Assembly: GCF_002927045.1 (NCBI RefSeq)
Contig: NZ_PRDW01000004.1
Location: 1-64,000 of the forward strand
DNA from: Mycetohabitans endofungorum
GTDB taxonomy: Bacteria; Pseudomonadota; Gammaproteobacteria; Burkholderiales; Burkholderiaceae
Direction: 5' to 3'
DNA: 64,000 bases
The notes beneath the pieces are model-generated. The model did no database searches, was not told the origin of the DNA, and saw only the letters and a list, made by a program, of their open reading frames with translations. Positions 17,153-27,214 of the stretch are shown here, in pieces. Made by a program: the position numbers and the translations under genes. The stretch's first letter is position 1. The number at the start of each line of letters is the position of its first letter.

Positions 17153-17920
17153 ATGAAGATCCTGCTCAGCAACGACGACGGTTATCTGGCGCCCGGGCTC
17201 GCGGCGCTCCACCACGCACTTGCGCCATTGGGCGAGGTGGTCGTGGTCGCGCCGGAGCACAACCGCAGTGGCGCATCAAACTCGCTGACGCTGTGGCGGC
17301 CACTGTCCGTCTTCACCGCCGCAAACGGCTTTCGCTACGTGAATGGCACACCGACTGATTGCGTGCACGTGGCGTTGACTGGGCTGCTCGACGGCAAGCC
17401 AGACCTGGTGGTGTCCGGGATCAACAATGGGCAGAACATGGGCGAGGACACGCTCTATTCGGGTACCGTCGCGGCAGCTACCGAGGGGTTCCTGTTCGGC
17501 GTGCCGTCGATCGCGTTCTCGCTGGTCGATAAGGATTGGGCGCACCTGGATGCGGCCGCGCGCGTGGCCGCGGATATCGTGCAGCATTGGTTACGCGTGC
17601 CATTGCCTGCGCATACGCTGCTGAATGTGAATATCCCGAACCGGCCGTATGCCGAAATGGGAACCTGGCGCGTCACGCGGCTCGGTAAGCGGCATCCATC
17701 GCAGCCGGTGATTCGCGCGAGCAATCCGCACGGTGAGCCGGTCTACTGGATCGGGGCGGCCGGGGCCGCGCTCGATGCAAGCGAAGGCACGGACTTTCAC
17801 GCGGTGGCGGCCGGCGATGTCTCGCTTACGCCGCTGCAACTGGATCTGACCGATACGCGATTGCTTCCGGCGCTATGCGAATGGACGCGCGGTTGGCGGC
17901 GGCCGGAGCAGCCTGCATGA
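17153..17920 (+). CDS. surE: 5'/3'-nucleotidase SurE (survival protein)
   Basis: The 255-residue protein begins [20 protein letters not shown], with the metal-binding Asp pair at 8-9. It continues with [15 protein letters not shown] and [20 protein letters not shown], the other conserved active-site loops. SurE dephosphorylates nucleoside monophosphates and short polyphosphate in stationary phase. The start at 17153 gives the canonical N-terminus; the in-frame extension to 17099 is not conserved-looking. Its stop overlaps the ATG of pcm, so the genes are coupled in the surE-pcm-nlpD-rpoS operon. Confidence 0.97.
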   Translation: MKILLSNDDGYLAPGLAALHHALAPLGEVVVVAPEHNRSGASNSLTLWRPLSVFTAANGFRYVNGTPTDCVHVALTGLLDGKPDLVVSGINNGQNMGEDTLYSGTVAAATEGFLFGVPSIAFSLVDKDWAHLDAAARVAADIVQHWLRVPLPAHTLLNVNIPNRPYAEMGTWRVTRLGKRHPSQPVIRASNPHGEPVYWIGAAGAALDASEGTDFHAVAAGDVSLTPLQLDLTDTRLLPALCEWTRGWRRPEQPA

Positions 17921-18789
17921 GCGCCGGGCGCGCCAAGCGGTTTCCGCTCGGGCTGTCCGACGTGATGCGCGAGCCGCGCGGTGCGCCAGCCCGACCTGGC
18001 GTGGCCGGATCGGGGCCCACCAGCGCCGCGGCCAAGCCCGTGCCGGGCGGCGCGCGCCCGCGCGAAGGCCTCGAGCGGATGCGGCCGTTTTCCGACAGGG
18101 TGGCGCCGGCCGCGCCCGCGCACGAGTCCTTGTCGACACAATTGGCGCTGACCTCGGAACGTGTTCGGCAACGGATGGTCGAACGCGTGCGCGCGAGCGG
18201 CGTCGCTGACGCACGCGTGCTTGCCGCGCTCGCGGCGATACCCCGTCACCAGTTCGTCGATCCCGGGCTTGCCGCGCAGGCTTATGAGGATGCCGCACTG
18301 CCCATCGGGCACCAGCAAACGATTTCCAAGCCGTCGGTAGTCGCGCGCATGCTGGAGTTGGCGACAGCCGGGCGTGCGCTGGAGAAAGTGTTGGAGATCG
18401 GCACAGGCTGCGGATATCAGGCGGCCGTGCTGAGCCACCTTGCGCGCGACGTGTATTCGATCGAACGGGTAAAGCCATTGTACGAGCGGGCGAAAACGAA
18501 CCTGCGTCCGTTGCGCGTGCCGAACATCCGGCTGCATTACGGTGATGGGCGGCTCGGCTTGCCAAGCGCCGCGCCGTTCGACGCCATCGTGATCGCCGCT
18601 GCGGGCCTCGATGTGCCGGCTGCGCTACTCGAGCAATTGGCCATCGGCGGCCGCCTGGTGGCGCCGGTGGGCTCACGCAGCGGCAACGAACAGGTGCTCA
18701 CGCTGGTCGAGCGCGTGTCCAGCGCGCAGTGGCGTGAGTCACAGCTTGATCGTGTTTTCTTTGTCCCCTTAAAATCGGGAGTGATTTGA
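17917..18789 (+). CDS. pcm: Protein-L-isoaspartate O-methyltransferase
   Basis: The 290-residue protein has the SAM-binding motif [10 protein letters not shown] at about 159-168 and the substrate-side segment [20 protein letters not shown] at about 128-147. It methylates damaged L-isoaspartyl residues so that they revert to aspartate, a repair function suited to stationary phase. The catalytic part (about 210 residues) is preceded by about 75 residues rich in Arg, Ala and Pro that the E. coli enzyme lacks. The ATG overlaps the surE stop by four bases. The gene ends where nlpD begins. Confidence 0.93.
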   Translation: MSAGRAKRFPLGLSDVMREPRGAPARPGVAGSGPTSAAAKPVPGGARPREGLERMRPFSDRVAPAAPAHESLSTQLALTSERVRQRMVERVRASGVADARVLAALAAIPRHQFVDPGLAAQAYEDAALPIGHQQTISKPSVVARMLELATAGRALEKVLEIGTGCGYQAAVLSHLARDVYSIERVKPLYERAKTNLRPLRVPNIRLHYGDGRLGLPSAAPFDAIVIAAAGLDVPAALLEQLAIGGRLVAPVGSRSGNEQVLTLVERVSSAQWRESQLDRVFFVPLKSGVI

Positions 18790-18800
18790 CGTTGAACAGC

Positions 18801-19694
18801 ATGTTGCGGAGTGAGAGCGTGAGTGCGAGTCTGGTGACGATCCAGCGAACGGTTTGTGTGGCTGCCGCGCTAGCAATGCTGACGGCGTGTTCGACCCGGC
18901 TGGAGCCCGCTCCCGTCATCGACCGCAGCGGCACGCCGCTTTCTACCACCGGTGTGGGATCGGCGCAGGCCGTGCCATTGGGCCCACCGCCGCCCGGATA
19001 CTACCGTGTGAAGCCAGGTGACACGCTGTATCGGGTCGCGCTCGAAAATGGGCAGAACTACCGCGACATCGCGGCGTGGAACAACCTGACGAATCCGAAC
19101 CAAATTGAAGTCGACCAGTTGCTGCGGGTCGTGCCGCCGGGAGCCAGCGTCGCCGCTTCGCCGCCTGGTGTCGCGGCTGCGCCGCTTGGTGGCGCGGCAG
19201 TGCAGTCGCGCCCGCTCGGCGGCCCGGCTGCGCCCGGTGCCGCGTCGACTCCTTCGACGGCCGCACCGCCTTACGGCTCGGCGCCGGCGATCTCATCGAT
19301 TCCGCCGCAGCCGGGCGCGGTGGCCGGCAATGTCAACTTCGCGTGGCCGGTGCGCGGGCCGGTGCTCAATGCGTTCGACGAAGCGAAGAACAAAGGGGTG
19401 AACCTCGGCGGCGCGCTCGGTGCGCCGGTGAAGTCGTCGGCGGATGGGCGCGTCGTTTATGCGGGAAATGGGCTGCGCGGATATGGCAATCTCATTATCA
19501 TCAAGCATGATGCGACGTACCTGACCGCGTACGCGCACAACCGTACTTTGCTAGTCAAGGAAGGCGACCCGGTGACCAAGGGCCAGACGATTGCCGAGAT
19601 GGGTAGTACCGATGCGGACAAGGTGATGCTGCATTTCGAGGTCCGCAAGCAGGGCAAGCCTGTCGATCCCATGAAGTATCTTCCGCCACAATAG
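18801..19694 (+). CDS. nlpD: NlpD-like lipoprotein, LysM plus degenerate LytM/M23 domain
   Basis: The 297-residue precursor has a signal peptide ending in the lipobox LTAC (Cys30). A LysM domain follows (YYRVKPGDTLYRVALENGQN to about residue 105), then a Pro/Ala linker and a C-terminal M23 domain of about 110 residues. The catalytic signature is altered: NKGVNLGG lacks the usual histidine and MLHFEVR lacks the first His of the HxH pair. It is therefore probably a non-enzymatic activator of the amidase that splits the septum. A TTG at 18786 overlapping the pcm stop is an alternative start. As in other proteobacteria, the rpoS promoter may lie inside this gene. Confidence 0.92.
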   Translation: MLRSESVSASLVTIQRTVCVAAALAMLTACSTRLEPAPVIDRSGTPLSTTGVGSAQAVPLGPPPPGYYRVKPGDTLYRVALENGQNYRDIAAWNNLTNPNQIEVDQLLRVVPPGASVAASPPGVAAAPLGGAAVQSRPLGGPAAPGAASTPSTAAPPYGSAPAISSIPPQPGAVAGNVNFAWPVRGPVLNAFDEAKNKGVNLGGALGAPVKSSADGRVVYAGNGLRGYGNLIIIKHDATYLTAYAHNRTLLVKEGDPVTKGQTIAEMGSTDADKVMLHFEVRKQGKPVDPMKYLPPQ

Positions 19695-19705
19695 AGCGAA
19701 CTACC

Positions 19706-20782
19706 ATGGCCAAAGCGAAGCGCCGTCCTTCGACCGACATGTCGGATCCCGTTGGCGATACCTCCGGTGAGTTGGACGACGGCGAGCGCTTCGCGCGACA
19801 CGCCGACGAGCCGTCTGCCGAACACGGACTGGACGATGAGCCGGTGTCGGAGCAAGGTGCTGCGGAAGAGGCGGCGGTCGCGGAGCCCGATCCGGACGAT
19901 TTTCGCACGCTGCTGCAGGCTGAACTGACCGCTGATACGATCCAGCACTACCTAAACTGCATCAGCGTGAAACCGTTGCTGACGGTTGAGGAGGAGCAGC
20001 GCTATTCGCGGTTGGCCAAGGCGGGGGAGTTTGACGCCCGGCAGATGATGATCGAGCGCAATCTGCGGCTGGTCGTCAGCATTGCGAAGGCCTACCTGAA
20101 TCGCGGCGTGCCATTGCTGGACCTCATCGAGGAAGGCAATCTGGGGCTGATGCACGCAATTGAGAAATTCGACCCGACGCGTGGTTTTCGCTTCTCGACC
20201 TATGCAACGTGGTGGATCCGCCAGAGTATCGAGCGCGCGATCATGAATCAGGCGCGCACCGTGCGCCTGCCGGTTCACGTGATCCGCGAGTTGAACCAGG
20301 TGCTGCGCGCCAAGCGCCATCTGGAGCGGACTGCCAGTGCACCGGCGAGCGGCGCCAGCGAGCGCTGTGACGCGAGCGTCGAGGATATTGCCTACCTGAT
20401 TGGCAAGACACCCGAGGAGGTAGCGGACATCCTTGCGCTAAATGAGCACACTGCCTCGTTGGACGCGCCGCTGGAGTTGGACCCGGCTAGCAGCCTGCTG
20501 GATCTGCTGTCGGACGAGCAAAGCCAGTCGCCGGACGCCGAGGTGCAGCACCGCGAACTGGAGACGCTCACACGGGTATGGCTCTCGCGTCTGCCTGATA
20601 AGCATCGTCACGTGATCGAGCGGCGTTTCGGGTTGAACAGTATCGAGCCGGCCACGCTCGAGGAGCTGGCCGATGAGATGGGGCTCACGCGTGAACGTGT
20701 GCGGCAGATTCAGCAAGAGGCACTGGCGCGCCTGAAGCGCTATTTCGCCTCCAACGGCGTGCCCAAGGACGCCGTGCTGTGA
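19706..20782 (+). CDS. rpoS: RNA polymerase sigma factor RpoS
   Basis: The 358-residue sigma-70 family protein has an acidic, variable front (1-65). Region 1.2 begins DTIQHYLNCISVKPLLTVEE. Region 2 reads RNLRLVVSIAKAYLNRGVPL, LDLIEEGNLGLMHAIEKFDP and FRFSTYATWWIRQSIERAIM. Region 4 contains the helix-turn-helix TLEELADEMGLTRERVRQIQ. It directs the general stress and stationary-phase programme. It follows nlpD by 11 bases and overlaps the exonuclease gene by four bases (GTGA). Confidence 0.97.
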   Translation: MAKAKRRPSTDMSDPVGDTSGELDDGERFARHADEPSAEHGLDDEPVSEQGAAEEAAVAEPDPDDFRTLLQAELTADTIQHYLNCISVKPLLTVEEEQRYSRLAKAGEFDARQMMIERNLRLVVSIAKAYLNRGVPLLDLIEEGNLGLMHAIEKFDPTRGFRFSTYATWWIRQSIERAIMNQARTVRLPVHVIRELNQVLRAKRHLERTASAPASGASERCDASVEDIAYLIGKTPEEVADILALNEHTASLDAPLELDPASSLLDLLSDEQSQSPDAEVQHRELETLTRVWLSRLPDKHRHVIERRFGLNSIEPATLEELADEMGLTRERVRQIQQEALARLKRYFASNGVPKDAVL

Positions 20783-21555
20783 TCCCGGTACTCGTCTTCG
20801 ATATCGAGACCATTCCCGACGTGGCCGGCATTCGCAAGCTGGAGTCATGGTCCGCGACGATGTCCGATGCCGACGTCGCTGAGCGCGCATTTGCCGCGCG
20901 CCGCGAGAAGACAGGTTCTGATTTCCTGCCACTGCATTTGCAGCGGGTGGCCGCGATCTCGTGCGTGTTCCGTGACCGGGATGGGTTCCGCGTACGCTCG
21001 CTGGGCACGCTGCAGGATCCGGAAGCCGCGCTGATCCAGTCGTTTTATCGGGTGATCGAGAAGTACACGCCGCAATTGGTGTCGTGGAACGGGTGCGGCT
21101 TTGATTTGCCGGTCCTGCACTATCGTGCGCTGGTCAATGGTGTCGTTGCACCGAAATATTGGGATCTTGGTGACTGTGATCGGGACTTCAAATGGAATAA
21201 CTACATCAGCCGGTATCATGCCCGTCATACTGATCTAATGGACGTGTTGGCGATGTACAACACCCGCGCGAACGCGCCGCTGGACGCATTGGCCAAGCTG
21301 TGCGGGTTTCCGGGCAAGATGGGTATGGATGGCTCACAGGTATGGGACGCGTTCCAGCAGGGCCGCATCGCCGAGATCCGCCACTACTGCGAGACGGACG
21401 TTGTAAACACGTATTTGCTGTATTGCCGCTTCCAGCTGATGCGCGGCGTGTTGAGTGCGGCGGACTATGAGGACGAAGTCACATTGGTGCGCGACGCATT
21501 GGCCCGCGAAAGCGCGCCCCATTGGCGGGACTATCTGGCGGGTTTTGCTGACTGA
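20779..21555 (+). CDS. Predicted 3'-5' exonuclease of the DNA polymerase B proofreading type
   Basis: The 258-residue protein has the DEDD exonuclease motifs: VFDIETIPD (Asp8, Glu10) at the start, SWNGCGFDLPVLHYRAL in the middle, and the final segment with CETDVVNTYLLYCRF. This family looks like an isolated PolB proofreading domain. Its biological role is poorly defined, with DNA or RNA trimming likely. It begins with GTG overlapping the rpoS stop by four bases, so it is translationally coupled to the sigma factor. Confidence 0.85.
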   Translation: MIPVLVFDIETIPDVAGIRKLESWSATMSDADVAERAFAARREKTGSDFLPLHLQRVAAISCVFRDRDGFRVRSLGTLQDPEAALIQSFYRVIEKYTPQLVSWNGCGFDLPVLHYRALVNGVVAPKYWDLGDCDRDFKWNNYISRYHARHTDLMDVLAMYNTRANAPLDALAKLCGFPGKMGMDGSQVWDAFQQGRIAEIRHYCETDVVNTYLLYCRFQLMRGVLSAADYEDEVTLVRDALARESAPHWRDYLAGFAD

Positions 21556-21752
21556 CGGGACAGTCGCGCGGCGGCAGGCGCGCCGTGGTCACGCTTCAAT
21601 TAAGCTCGAATACGAGCGTCAACACCGCATCCCCATTGGATATGCTAATCCATGATCCGCATCGGGGGCTTTGGCGGTGAAGAATAAAGCTGCCGGGCCC
21701 AGCATCGCTAGTCTACAATTTCAATTTTCGTCACAAACCAGGAAGTTTCAAG

Positions 21753-23213
21753 GTGGTTCACACCGTACAGCCGAAGGCCACCACGTTGGCCGACGCCGCA
21801 TCGGCCGATGTTGTGTCGATTAGCGCGGGCCATACCCGCGCGACGTTGTCGAGCGCGGCGACTGCGCCGCACGTTGCGCCCGTGGTCGACATCGAGTCGC
21901 TCGATATGGAAGCGCGCGGTGTGGGGCGGCAGATCGACGAGCAGGGTGTACCCGGCAAGGTCATCTTCGTCGAGGGTGCGTTGCCGGGCGAAACTGTGTC
22001 GTACTCGAGCTTTCGCAAGAAGCCGAGCTACGAGCAGGCGCAAATCGTCAAGATATTGCGCGCCAGCAGTATGCGCACCACGCCGCAATGCCAGTTCTTT
22101 GGCACCTGCGGCGGATGCTCGATGCAGCATTTGGACGCGCGTGCGCAGATCGCGGTCAAGCAGCGGGTGCTGGAAGACAATCTATCGCACTTGGCCAAGC
22201 TGCGCGCGGAACAGATCTACCGGCCGATAGGCGGTCCGTCATGGGGATACCGCTATCGTGCCCGACTCACCGTGCGCAACGTCGTGAAAAAGGGCGGCGT
22301 GCTGGTCGGGTTCCATGAAAAGAAAAGCAGCTACGTAGCTGACATGACGCGGTGCGAGGTGCTGCCGCCGTACGTATCGGCGCTGCTCGTGCCGTTGCGC
22401 CGGCTGGTCGAGTCGCTATCGATCCGGGACCGGCTGCCGCAGATCGAGTTGGCGATCGGTGACGCGCTCACCGCGCTGGTACTGCGGGTGCTTGAGCCGC
22501 TGACCGAACAGGACGAGGCACTGCTGCGCGCGTTTGCTGACCAGCACGGCGTGCAATTCTGGCTGCAGCCTAAGGGACCCGACAGCGTCATGCCGTTCTA
22601 CCCGGTCGATGTCGAACTGGCCTACACGCTGCCGGAGTTCGACATCCGGATGCCGTTCAAGCCGACCGACTTCACGCAGGTCAATCACCAGATCAACCGG
22701 GCGCTGGTTGGCAGGGCGGTGCGGCTGCTTGCGCCAGCGCGCACCGATCGCGTGCTAGATTTGTTCTGTGGGCTGGGCAATTTCACGTTGCCGCTGGCAC
22801 GGCGCGCGCGCGAGGTGGTCGGTATCGAAGGCAGTGAGGCGCTGACGCAGCGCGCGCAGGCCAATGCCCGTGTCAATGGTCTCGAGGCACGCACATCGTT
22901 TGCCACGCGCAATCTGTTCGAGGTGAGCGCTGCCGATTTGCACGCGCTCGGCCGGTTTGACAAGTTCCTCATCGATCCGCCGCGCGAAGGTGCGCTGGCT
23001 GTGGCAAAAGCGCTGAGCGAGCTGGCACAGGCCGGCGACGCGGCGTGCTTGCCAGGGCGGATCGTCTATGTGTCATGCAATCCGGCCACGCTGGCGCGCG
23101 ATGCTGGGTTGCTGGTGCACGAGGCTGGCTATCGGCTGGTTGGCGCGGGCGTTGTGAACATGTTTCCGCACACATCGCACGTCGAGTCGGTCGCCTGTTT
23201 CGAGCGTGCATGA
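21753..23213 (+). CDS. rlmD: 23S rRNA (uracil-1939-C5)-methyltransferase
   Basis: The 486-residue protein has a TRAM domain (residues about 45-105) and the iron-sulfur cluster cysteines C113, C119 and C122, with a fourth near 200 in MTRCEVLP. The SAM-binding motif [16 protein letters not shown] precedes the catalytic [12 protein letters not shown] with the nucleophilic cysteine. It methylates U1939 of 23S rRNA in the large subunit. The start is GTG with AAGG six bases upstream. The first 40 residues are Ala/Thr-rich and not part of a domain. It lies about 200 bases after the exonuclease gene and may have its own promoter. Confidence 0.95.
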   Translation: MVHTVQPKATTLADAASADVVSISAGHTRATLSSAATAPHVAPVVDIESLDMEARGVGRQIDEQGVPGKVIFVEGALPGETVSYSSFRKKPSYEQAQIVKILRASSMRTTPQCQFFGTCGGCSMQHLDARAQIAVKQRVLEDNLSHLAKLRAEQIYRPIGGPSWGYRYRARLTVRNVVKKGGVLVGFHEKKSSYVADMTRCEVLPPYVSALLVPLRRLVESLSIRDRLPQIELAIGDALTALVLRVLEPLTEQDEALLRAFADQHGVQFWLQPKGPDSVMPFYPVDVELAYTLPEFDIRMPFKPTDFTQVNHQINRALVGRAVRLLAPARTDRVLDLFCGLGNFTLPLARRAREVVGIEGSEALTQRAQANARVNGLEARTSFATRNLFEVSAADLHALGRFDKFLIDPPREGALAVAKALSELAQAGDAACLPGRIVYVSCNPATLARDAGLLVHEAGYRLVGAGVVNMFPHTSHVESVACFERA

Positions 23214-23262
23214 CCCGTTTAGACGCGCCCCGTGCGCCGTCGCAGCGCCGGGGCGTGACGGC

Positions 23263-23964
23263 TTAGTTGCGGTTGCCGCCAAAAATACCGAGCAGCGCCA
23301 GCAGATTCGTGAACACGTTGTACACATCTAGATAGATCATCAGCGTCGCGCTGATATAGTTCGTTTCGCCACCGTTGACTACGCGTTGGACGTCGAACAG
23401 CATGTAGGCCGAGAAGATGACGATCGCCAAAACCGACACCGTCAGCATCAATGCCGGCAGGTGCAGGAACACATTCGCGACCGAGGCCAGCAGCAGCACG
23501 AGCACGCCGACGAACAACCACTTGCCCAAGCCAGAAAAGTCGCGCTTGCTGACCGTAGCGACCGTTGCCATCGCCGCGAAGATCAGACTGGTGCCACCGA
23601 AGGCAAGCATGATCAGCGATGGGCCGTTCGTGAAGCCGAGAATGAAGCTCAGCAAACGCGACAGCATCAGGCCCATGAAGAACGTGAAGCCGAGCAGCAC
23701 GAACACGCCCACTGCGCTGTGCTTGGTCCGCTCGATCGCGAACATGAAGCCGAACGCGATCGCGAGGAAAGCCAGCACGCTCATCATCGGCGAGGTGGCG
23801 GCAAATAGCGAAAAGCCGGTTGCGACTCCGATCCACGCGCCGAACACGGTCGGAACCATCGACAGTGCCAGTAGCCAGTACGTGTTGCGCAGTACCTTAT
23901 TTCGCGTTTCGGTTGACACGACGGTGCCAGTACGCCCAAACCCGTAGGTACGAGAGTCAGCCAT
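23263..23964 (-). CDS. BAX inhibitor-1/YccA family membrane protein
   Basis: The 233-residue protein has seven hydrophobic helices beginning TYWLLALSMVPTVFGAWIGV. It ends with the family pattern AYMLFDVQRVVNGGETNYIS and ATLMIYLDVYNVFTNLLALL, including the conserved acidic pair thought to gate ion flow. In E. coli YccA is a substrate and inhibitor of the FtsH protease, which links it to HflK/HflC encoded elsewhere in this window. I chose MADSRTYGFG as the start because an AAGGAGAAA lies directly upstream. It is convergent with rlmD and divergent from ndk. Confidence 0.92.
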   Translation of the reverse strand: MADSRTYGFGRTGTVVSTETRNKVLRNTYWLLALSMVPTVFGAWIGVATGFSLFAATSPMMSVLAFLAIAFGFMFAIERTKHSAVGVFVLLGFTFFMGLMLSRLLSFILGFTNGPSLIMLAFGGTSLIFAAMATVATVSKRDFSGLGKWLFVGVLVLLLASVANVFLHLPALMLTVSVLAIVIFSAYMLFDVQRVVNGGETNYISATLMIYLDVYNVFTNLLALLGIFGGNRN

Positions 23965-24061
23965 GGTTTCTCCTTGCGTTATCTTGACTTGCAAACGGCG
24001 CCGGCATTGCCCGCCGCTTCATCGCGGCGGTCCGACGACCGAGCTACACGTGATGTTAGAG

Positions 24062-24079
24062 CCTTACAGTGCTGTAAGG
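24062..24079. promoter_or_regulatory. Perfect palindrome upstream of ndk
   Basis: CCTTACAG and CTGTAAGG (8-bp arms, two-base centre) form a perfect dyad in the divergent region between the YccA-like gene and ndk. It lies 31 bases before the -10-like TAGAAT at 24110-24115. It looks like an operator; the regulator is not identified. Confidence 0.45.
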
Positions 24080-24166
24080 GTTCCCTGCCAATGATACACC
24101 GGCTCGTGCTAGAATGGCGGATTCGGTGGACTTCGTAACTTCCTCATTTTCCCGGAGTTTTTTTTC

Positions 24167-24592
24167 ATGGCGATCGAGCGCACCCTGTCGATTATCAAAC
24201 CCGATGCTGTCGCAAAGAATGTGATCGGTCAAATCTACAGCCGGTTCGAGCAGGCCGGGCTGAAGATCATCGCGGCCCGCATGGTCCATTTGTCGCGCGC
24301 GGATGCGGAAAAGTTTTACGCGGTGCACAAGGAGCGGCCTTTCTTCAAGGATTTGGTCGAGTTCATGGCGTCGGGCCCGGTCATGATTCAGGTGCTCGAG
24401 GGCGACGGTGCGATCGCGAAAAATCGTGAGCTGATGGGCGCGACCGATCCGAAGAAGGCGGAAAAGGGCACAATTCGGGCGGATTTCGCGGACAGCATCG
24501 ACGCCAATGCGGTGCACGGCTCCGATGCGCCGGAAACGGCAGCTGTCGAGGTCGCCTTCTTCTTTCCGGAAGTGAACGTCTACTCGCGCTGA
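24167..24592 (+). CDS. ndk: Nucleoside diphosphate kinase
   Basis: The 141-residue enzyme starts [20 protein letters not shown] and has the phosphorylated histidine H117 in the NAVHGSD motif. It transfers the gamma phosphate of ATP to nucleoside diphosphates and so balances NTP and dNTP pools. Length and motifs are standard. It begins the ndk-rlmN-rodZ-ispG-hisS order, and a palindromic site and a -10-like element lie upstream. Confidence 0.98.
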   Translation: MAIERTLSIIKPDAVAKNVIGQIYSRFEQAGLKIIAARMVHLSRADAEKFYAVHKERPFFKDLVEFMASGPVMIQVLEGDGAIAKNRELMGATDPKKAEKGTIRADFADSIDANAVHGSDAPETAAVEVAFFFPEVNVYSR

Positions 24593-24695
24593 GCGGCGGT
24601 AAGCCGGCTGCACCGGCCAAGCCCGCGCCTGCGGGCACGGGTTGGATGGGCGGCGCGGTGTGCCGCCGCTGCGGGCGCCATCTGAGACGGCAGGC

Positions 24696-25835
24696 ATGAC
24701 AATGACTGACACGGTCAATCTTCTGGATTTCGATGCTGCGGGCCTCGTCGCGTACTGCGCGAGCCTCGGCGAGAAGTCATTTCGCGCGCGCCAATTGCAG
24801 CGGTGGATCCATCACGGTGGCGTCAGCGATTTTGACGCGATGACCGATCTGGCGAAATCGCTGCGCGACAAGCTGAAGACCTGCGCATCGATCCGTCATC
24901 CCGCGGTGCTGCAGGACCACACGTCCGCGGACGGCACGCGCAAGTGGCTGCTCGACGTGGGCGAAGGCAACGCGGTGGAGACCGTGTATATCCCGGAGCA
25001 GGGACGTGGCACGCTATGCGTGTCGTCGCAGGCTGGCTGCGCGGTGAACTGTCGCTTCTGCTCGACGGGCAAGCAGGGCTTTTCACGTAACCTCGGCGTC
25101 GGCGAGATCATTGGCCAGTTGTGGATGGCCGAGTTCGCGCTGCGTGCTGCGCGCGGCGGCCTTGCTCCCGGTGAAAGGGTGATCACGAACGTCGTGATGA
25201 TGGGCATGGGCGAGCCGCTGCTGAATTTCGATGCGGTGGTGCCGGCCATGCGGCTGATGCTCGACGACCACGCGTACGGATTGTCGCGTCGCCGCGTGAC
25301 GCTGTCCACGTCGGGCGTCGTGCCGATGATCGACCGGCTGGCGGCCGAATTGCCGGTGGCGCTGGCCGTGTCACTGCATGCACCTAACGACGCGTTGCGT
25401 GACGAATTGGTGCCACTGAACCGAAAGTACCCGCTTGCGCAATTGATGGCGGCATGTAACCGGTATTTGCGTGTTGCACCACGCGATTTCATCACGTTCG
25501 AGTATTGCATGCTGGATGGTATCAATGACAGTGATGAGCACGCGCGGCAACTGCTCGCGCTGACGCGCGACGTGCCGTGCAAATTCAATCTGATACCGTT
25601 CAATCCGTTTCCTGAGTCCGGGCTGTTGCGCTCCCATCCGGAGCGGATCAAGCAGTTCGCGCAGATCTTGATCGATGCGGGTGTCGTGACGACCGTGCGC
25701 AGGACGCGCGGCGACGATATCGATGCGGCCTGCGGGCAGTTAGCCGGCGAGGTCCGCGACCGTACCCGCGTGGCGGAACGCAGGCGGCGCGACGCGCGTA
25801 CTGGTCTCGCGTCGATCGGGGTGCGCGCGGTATGA
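24696..25835 (+). CDS. rlmN: Dual-specificity 23S rRNA/tRNA (adenine-C2)-methyltransferase RlmN
   Basis: The 379-residue radical-SAM enzyme has the cluster motif C-x3-C-x2-C at 115, 119 and 122 ([12 protein letters not shown]). A conserved C-terminal cysteine that forms the methyl adduct lies in [12 protein letters not shown]. It methylates A2503 of 23S rRNA and A37 of some tRNAs. The start [14 protein letters not shown] was chosen because it fits the family; the frame is open upstream. In most relatives the next gene is pilF, which is not present here. Confidence 0.97.
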   Translation: MTMTDTVNLLDFDAAGLVAYCASLGEKSFRARQLQRWIHHGGVSDFDAMTDLAKSLRDKLKTCASIRHPAVLQDHTSADGTRKWLLDVGEGNAVETVYIPEQGRGTLCVSSQAGCAVNCRFCSTGKQGFSRNLGVGEIIGQLWMAEFALRAARGGLAPGERVITNVVMMGMGEPLLNFDAVVPAMRLMLDDHAYGLSRRRVTLSTSGVVPMIDRLAAELPVALAVSLHAPNDALRDELVPLNRKYPLAQLMAACNRYLRVAPRDFITFEYCMLDGINDSDEHARQLLALTRDVPCKFNLIPFNPFPESGLLRSHPERIKQFAQILIDAGVVTTVRRTRGDDIDAACGQLAGEVRDRTRVAERRRRDARTGLASIGVRAV

Positions 25836-26089
25836 CGTATGGCGGCGGAGGCAGGACGGGGCAAAAATGGGGACTTGCCCCGGTAGGGCCGGGATGGCGA
25901 CGATCGGGTTCCGATGTGTGCGTCGCGGAATTTTGTGCCGCGCGCCGCGGTCGTACGCATGATTTGAGTCATTCCGGTGCCGGTGAACGACGGTTTGCCG
26001 GCCTTGCTCCATTTGGGCTCATCGTTTAGGCAAGATCAGCTCGCGGCGCCGTCGCGAGCAACGAAAAGAATTCCAGTGAGGAATTAGGG

Positions 26090-27112
26090 ATGAGTGACCA
26101 GCAGCATCCGACACCGCACGACTCGAGCGCCACGGCCAGACGGCCGGATCCGGGCGCCGCGGCGGAGTCCGCGCGGCAGGTCGGTGCGCAGCTCGAAAAG
26201 CTGCGCGAGGCCAAAAGATGGTCGATCGAGGATGTGTCCGCGCGGCTGAAAGTCGCGCCGTACAAGTTGCGTGAGTTGGAATCAGGCGATTACAGCCACC
26301 TGCCGGATACGACGTTTGCGATTGGCGTGGTGCGCAGCTATGCGAAGATGCTCGGGGCCGATCCGACGCCGCTGACCGATGCGCTGCGACGCACCAGCGG
26401 GCCGATCGAGCCTGACTTATCGCTGCCATCGAACAGTGGCGCGGGGCTACCGCGGGGGCGTGTCGTGATGAATCTGGGGGGTGCCCCTAGGCGCCGGCCA
26501 TGGGTGTGGATCGTCGCGTTCGTGATTGCGCTGGTGGCGGTCATCGCAGTATGGCGCACTGGCGGCGAGGCGGGCGGAGGCTGGATCGCCCGCTTGAAGA
26601 TCGGCGGTGCGGACGCAGTTGAGCACGACGGCGCTGCATCGCCGGGCACCGCGCCGACGGGTGTTCAGCCGACGTCGGCGACGAGCACGCTGACTGAATT
26701 GCCGCGGCCTGCGGCGCTTGATGCGTCGCCGGGCGCGGATACGTTGTCCGCAGCATCGACGGCCGCGGCGCTCGCGTCAGCGCCGGTGTCGCCTGCGATT
26801 GCGGCCAATGCCCGGCCGGGCGACGCGTCGCCAACGGCGGAGGCCGCACCGGTGCTGGCCGACGGCGAGGCGGCGGTAACCATCAAGGTGTCGCAGGACA
26901 GTTGGTTCAGCGTGCGGCAGCGCGATGGCAAGCCGTTATTTTCCGGTTTGCTGCGCGCGGGAGACGAGAAGCGTGTACAAGGCATGGCGCCGTTTCGCGT
27001 GACCGTGGGCAACAAGGCGGGCATCCAGGCGATGTCGCTCGACGGCAAGCCGGTTCCGTCTGCGAAATACGATGGCGCGCAGGGCAACGTCGCGCGTTTC
27101 AGTCTGCCGTAA
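26090..27112 (+). CDS. rodZ: RodZ-like helix-turn-helix membrane protein
   Basis: The 340-residue protein has a cytoplasmic HTH domain (residues about 30-100: VGAQLEKLREAKRWSIEDVS, ATTFAIG-like core). A basic stretch precedes a single transmembrane helix at about 138-156 (WVWIVAFVIALVAVIAVW). An Ala/Ser/Thr/Pro-rich periplasmic linker and a C-terminal beta domain of about 75 residues follow (VTIKVSQDSWFSVRQRDGKP). RodZ tethers the MreB cytoskeleton to the elongation machinery and keeps rod shape. The position before ispG is conserved. AGTGAGGAAT lies just before the start. Confidence 0.88.
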   Translation: MSDQQHPTPHDSSATARRPDPGAAAESARQVGAQLEKLREAKRWSIEDVSARLKVAPYKLRELESGDYSHLPDTTFAIGVVRSYAKMLGADPTPLTDALRRTSGPIEPDLSLPSNSGAGLPRGRVVMNLGGAPRRRPWVWIVAFVIALVAVIAVWRTGGEAGGGWIARLKIGGADAVEHDGAASPGTAPTGVQPTSATSTLTELPRPAALDASPGADTLSAASTAAALASAPVSPAIAANARPGDASPTAEAAPVLADGEAAVTIKVSQDSWFSVRQRDGKPLFSGLLRAGDEKRVQGMAPFRVTVGNKAGIQAMSLDGKPVPSAKYDGAQGNVARFSLP

Positions 27113-27214
27113 TGAAGGATAGGGCGAGCGCGGCAAGGTCAGTGACGGTCAGCCCCGTGCAGCCGTGCGTCTGTCGCAACGCGGGCGCACGGTGCTCAAT
27201 AGGATTAGTGTGTC

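Noticed and set aside
23223-23257. GC-rich hairpin between convergent rlmD and the YccA-like gene
   Set aside because: The arms pair (CGCCCCG/CGGGGCG) but there is no T run on either strand, so I do not call it a terminator.
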